In this document: in pieces, positions 61,061 through 64,000 of the stretch
How positions within the stretch are numbered: the stretch's first letter is position 1
Layout of the letters: each line of letters starts with the position of its first letter
Assembly (NCBI RefSeq): GCF_028867935.1
Contig: NZ_JAPQNS010000015.1
Location: 1-64,000, forward strand
DNA from: Flavobacterium sp. SUN052
Lineage (GTDB): Bacteria; Bacteroidota; Bacteroidia; Flavobacteriales; Flavobacteriaceae
Direction of reading: 5' to 3'
Length of the DNA stretch: 64,000 nucleotides
The notes under the pieces: generated by a model
The model's input: the letters and a program-made list of their open reading frames with translations, nothing else
What the model was told of the DNA's origin: nothing
The model's database searches: none
Translations under genes and position numbers: made by a program

Positions 61061-63631
61061 ATGAAACAATTTTTTACTGCCACTTTTTGGCTTGCAAGTC
61101 TGCTGATTTCGTTCGGATCAGCCGCTCAGAATACCCCAACGATCAATGCCACTGTAACGGGGAAAGTAATTGATGCCCGCACCACCAAAAACCTGATCGG
61201 CGCAACCGTCACCATCAAGGGAACCACCAATGGGTCATCCACCAACCAGAATGGCCAGTTTACCCTCCTCACAGGCCAGAAATTACCCTTTACTCTTGTT
61301 GTTTCTTACGTAGGTTACCAAACCCAGGAAGTTGTACTGACGCAACAGGATGGCGTCGAAATTCGGCTGGTTGAGGGAAGCAATCAACTCGATGACATTA
61401 CCATCACCTCCCGCCGTCGACAGGAGTCAGCTCAGAATGTACCCATTCCCATCTCGGTTATACGGGGGCCACTGGTCGAAGATGCCGGGGCCTTCAACGT
61501 TAACCGCCTGAAAGAACTGGTGCCTTCGGTGCAGCTTTATGCGTCGAACGCCCGCAACACAACGCTCAACATCCGGGGTCTAGGCTCAACGTTTGGCCTA
61601 ACCAACGACGGTATTGATCCGGGCGTAGGTTTCTACGTAGACGGCGTGTATTACGCACGGCCTGCTACCACCGCCCTCGACTTTGTGGACATCGAGCAGA
61701 TTGAGGTGTTGCGCGGGCCGCAGGGAACCCTGTTTGGCAAGAACACGACGGCCGGAGCCTTCAACATAACCACCCGCGCGGCCAGTTTTGTACCGGGAGC
61801 AACCTTCGAAGTCAGCTACGGCAACTACAACTACGTACAGGCTAAGGCATCCGTAACAGGTCCGTTGAGCAAGAAACTGGCTGCCCGCGTGTCGTTTTCC
61901 GGAACACAACGCAACGGACTACTAACCAACGTCCGCACCCAACAGTCGGTCAATACGCTTAATAACCTCGGCGTTCGGGGCCAGTTGTTGTATACACCCT
62001 CCGAAAACGTCAAGCTAACGCTGACGGGCGATGTGAACGACCAGAAACCCGTTGGCTATGCCGTTATCTATGCCGGGGTGGTGACGACCAAGCGGGCGGC
62101 TTATCGCCAGTTCAACAACATCATTGCCGATCTGGGGTATAAAGTGCCCTCGACCAACCCTTTCGACCGGATTACGGATCAAGACACACCCTCAAAAGCA
62201 GGTAACCAGTTAGGCGGGGTTTCGCTCAACGCCGATATCAAAATCGGGTCGGGTACGCTGACCTCGACATCGGCCTGGCGGTACTGGAAATGGGACCCAC
62301 TCAACGACCGGGATTACATCGGCCTTCCCGTTTTCACGATCTCGGCGGGCAATTCCAAACACGACCAGTATTCGCAGGAGATTCGCTACGCGGGTAATTT
62401 GTCCTCACGGGTGAGCGGTGTTGTTGGAGCGTTTTATCTCTACCAGGATTTACAGTCGGACCCCGTGCAGACCGAAGAAGCGGGTGCGGCACAGTGGCGG
62501 TTTGCCCAAAGCTCAACCAGCGCACTCTGGAAAACTCCCGGCCTCTTCGATAATTTCGGCATCCGAACCACCAACCGAATCCGCAGCACCAGTGCCGCCG
62601 TGTTTGCCCAGGCCGACTGGGGCATTACCGACAAACTCCACGTGTTGCCCGGCATCCGCTACAATTACGACCGGAAGAATGCCAACTATAGCCGCCAGAC
62701 CTATGGCGGTCTGCAAACTACCGACGTAGCCCTGCTGGCCCTCAAAAACGGCGTCTATACCAACCAGGCCTTCGATGCCGACGTGGACGAGACCAATTTT
62801 TCGGGTCAGTTGACGCTGCAATACAAAGCCAGTCAGCAGGCCAATGCATTCGCTACATACTCGACCAGTTATAAACCCATCGGGGTAAACATTGGCGGAT
62901 TACCCACGGCTAATGGACAGGTGTTAACAGACCTGGCCCGGGTAAAGCCCGAATTTGTGACGCACTACGAAGTTGGCGTAAAAACCAAACCGACCATCAA
63001 TTCGGTGCTAAATCTGGTGGTGCATAATACCGACATCAAAGACTACCAGACACAAGTGCAAACGCCTGAACCTGGCGTAAACCGGGGATACCTAGCCAAT
63101 GCGGAGAAAGTGCGGGTATGGGGCGTAGAACTGGATGGAAGCATCCGGTTTAGCAACTCCTTTTCGGTGTATGGCGCATTGGCCTACACCGATGCCAAGT
63201 ATGTTTCGTTCACCAATGCGCCCGTTCCACTCGAAGAAACGGGGGCTACCCAAGCCTTCAAGGATGTTTCGGGGGGAGCTCTGCCGGGCGTTTCCAAATG
63301 GGCAGGTTCGCTGGGTGGCGAGGTCAGTGGAGCCGGGAAATTTCTGGCGCAAGATGGGCGGTTTTTCTTCGCTGCCGATTCTTATTACCGTTCGTCATTT
63401 TCGTCGAGCCCTTCGCCCTCGGCGTTTCTTAACATCGATGGCTACACCCTGGTAAACGCCCGCGTTGGGTTCCGGGCTTCCAACGGAACATCGGTTTTCT
63501 TGTGGACTCGTAACGGCCTGAATAAGAATCATTTTGAACAGCTGCTACCGGCACCGGGCAATGCCGGTCAGTACGGCGCGGTGCTGGGCGACCCGAGGAC
63601 GTATGGCATTACATTGCGGTACTCGTTTTAA
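61061..63631 (+). CDS. TonB-dependent receptor
   Basis: The protein has 856 residues from the ATG at 61061 (a TTG two codons upstream is rejected). After a signal peptide (FFTATFWLASLLISFGSAAQ) comes a carboxypeptidase-regulatory-like domain (VTGKVIDARTTKNLIGATV, about 34-110), then a plug (VFRGP-like IEVLRGPQGTLFGKNTTAG, about 120-240) and a 22-strand type barrel ending YGITLRYSF with a terminal Phe. It takes up a ligand across the outer membrane using TonB energy. The ligand is not readable; many hits of this type are called iron-complex receptors. Confidence 0.9.
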   Translation: MKQFFTATFWLASLLISFGSAAQNTPTINATVTGKVIDARTTKNLIGATVTIKGTTNGSSTNQNGQFTLLTGQKLPFTLVVSYVGYQTQEVVLTQQDGVEIRLVEGSNQLDDITITSRRRQESAQNVPIPISVIRGPLVEDAGAFNVNRLKELVPSVQLYASNARNTTLNIRGLGSTFGLTNDGIDPGVGFYVDGVYYARPATTALDFVDIEQIEVLRGPQGTLFGKNTTAGAFNITTRAASFVPGATFEVSYGNYNYVQAKASVTGPLSKKLAARVSFSGTQRNGLLTNVRTQQSVNTLNNLGVRGQLLYTPSENVKLTLTGDVNDQKPVGYAVIYAGVVTTKRAAYRQFNNIIADLGYKVPSTNPFDRITDQDTPSKAGNQLGGVSLNADIKIGSGTLTSTSAWRYWKWDPLNDRDYIGLPVFTISAGNSKHDQYSQEIRYAGNLSSRVSGVVGAFYLYQDLQSDPVQTEEAGAAQWRFAQSSTSALWKTPGLFDNFGIRTTNRIRSTSAAVFAQADWGITDKLHVLPGIRYNYDRKNANYSRQTYGGLQTTDVALLALKNGVYTNQAFDADVDETNFSGQLTLQYKASQQANAFATYSTSYKPIGVNIGGLPTANGQVLTDLARVKPEFVTHYEVGVKTKPTINSVLNLVVHNTDIKDYQTQVQTPEPGVNRGYLANAEKVRVWGVELDGSIRFSNSFSVYGALAYTDAKYVSFTNAPVPLEETGATQAFKDVSGGALPGVSKWAGSLGGEVSGAGKFLAQDGRFFFAADSYYRSSFSSSPSPSAFLNIDGYTLVNARVGFRASNGTSVFLWTRNGLNKNHFEQLLPAPGNAGQYGAVLGDPRTYGITLRYSF

Positions 63632-63701
63632 CAACTACGTTGTATGATGCCTGCACCACCTTACCTTCTCCGACAATTACATAGATACACGCTGTTGCTT
63701 A

Positions 63702-64000
63702 ATGATCTGGATTACGCGCGAACGACCCAAAATTGACCGCATCGCCTGCCCCTGGCTGATTCGGCGTTTTATTGATGTGGATGCCCAGATCGTATATGTG
63801 CCTGCCGATGAGGTTTTAGCTAAAGCTGCCGAACTGAACGCTACTCCGTTCGACATAGCGGGTGTAGAATTTTCGCACTACGGAACCGACTGCACGTTCG
63901 ATTATTTCCTGAAGAAGTATGAGCTGACAGACCCGGCCCTGCACGTAATGGCTCCCATTGTGCGCGGGGCCGACACCGATAACCACGCGTTGGCTGGGCA
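63702..64000 (+). CDS. ChrB-type chromate resistance domain protein, 5' part
   Basis: The ATG at 63702 opens a frame running off the right edge, with 99 residues visible. MIWITRERPKIDRIACPWLIRRFID, VYVPADEVLAKAAELNATPFDI and FSHYGTDCTFDYFLKKYEL match the C-terminal domain of chromate resistance protein ChrB. In this form the domain stands at the start, without the N-terminal regulatory part. The role in chromate response is inferred from the family; a chromate transporter gene would be expected beyond the edge. It is 70 bp after the TonB receptor. Confidence 0.8.
   Translation, partial: MIWITRERPKIDRIACPWLIRRFIDVDAQIVYVPADEVLAKAAELNATPFDIAGVEFSHYGTDCTFDYFLKKYELTDPALHVMAPIVRGADTDNHALAG

Overview
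The window reads as ordinary chromosome of a Gram-negative member of the Bacteroidota, most likely Cytophagales near Spirosoma. The basis is the presence of outer-membrane receptors with carboxypeptidase-like N-terminal domains, a type B C-terminal sorting domain of the type 9 secretion system, a NagB/LmbE fusion, GH92, DUF2723, and promoters of the TTG-N21-TAnnTTTG kind. The genus is inference; no rRNA or tRNA gene was seen.

Layout. 1-4.3 kb: possible transposase tail, secreted protein, recX, an outer-membrane barrel protein, and a 52-residue acidic ORF. 4.3-13.8 kb: copper chaperone and CopA ATPase, aldose epimerase, NagB-LmbE fusion, RibD-C protein, DUF3820, a Gre-factor/Gfo-Idh pair, and a toroid protein with a DxDD motif. 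13.9-27 kb: DUF2723 membrane protein, FAD oxidoreductase, secreted LRR protein, MazG-like protein, pepT, DUF4143 ATPase, patatin, MBL hydrolase, and a Dph6-like/CWC/L,D-transpeptidase operon. 27-44 kb: molybdopterin enzyme, LysM transglycosylase, gatA, tatA, DUF1232, mdh, a LolA-like/YidD/two TPR-like gene run, TM2, cold-shock protein, PspC, glycosyltransferase with ybaB, a T9SS client, and ribBA. 44-64 kb: MFS, Zn-dehydrogenase, MarC, S9 peptidase, GH92, CDF exporter, a 1399-residue repeat-rich surface protein, a long AT-rich spacer, sterol-desaturase-like protein, TonB receptor, and the start of a ChrB-like gene.

No prophage, CRISPR, defence island or biosynthetic cluster was found. The most unusual content is between (and once inside) genes: many long inverted repeats. 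One family is built on a GATGWCATCTY hairpin arm and appears at three loci. At one of them an inverted pair about 86 bp long lies in frame within copA. A second nested palindrome family (GTCGCYTAGCGACC) sits upstream of the aldose epimerase gene, and several one-off hairpins sit between genes, mostly without a T-run. The start codon assigned to gatA falls inside a repeat word, and a 19-bp AT-rich inverted repeat ends three bases before the DUF4143 ATPase start.
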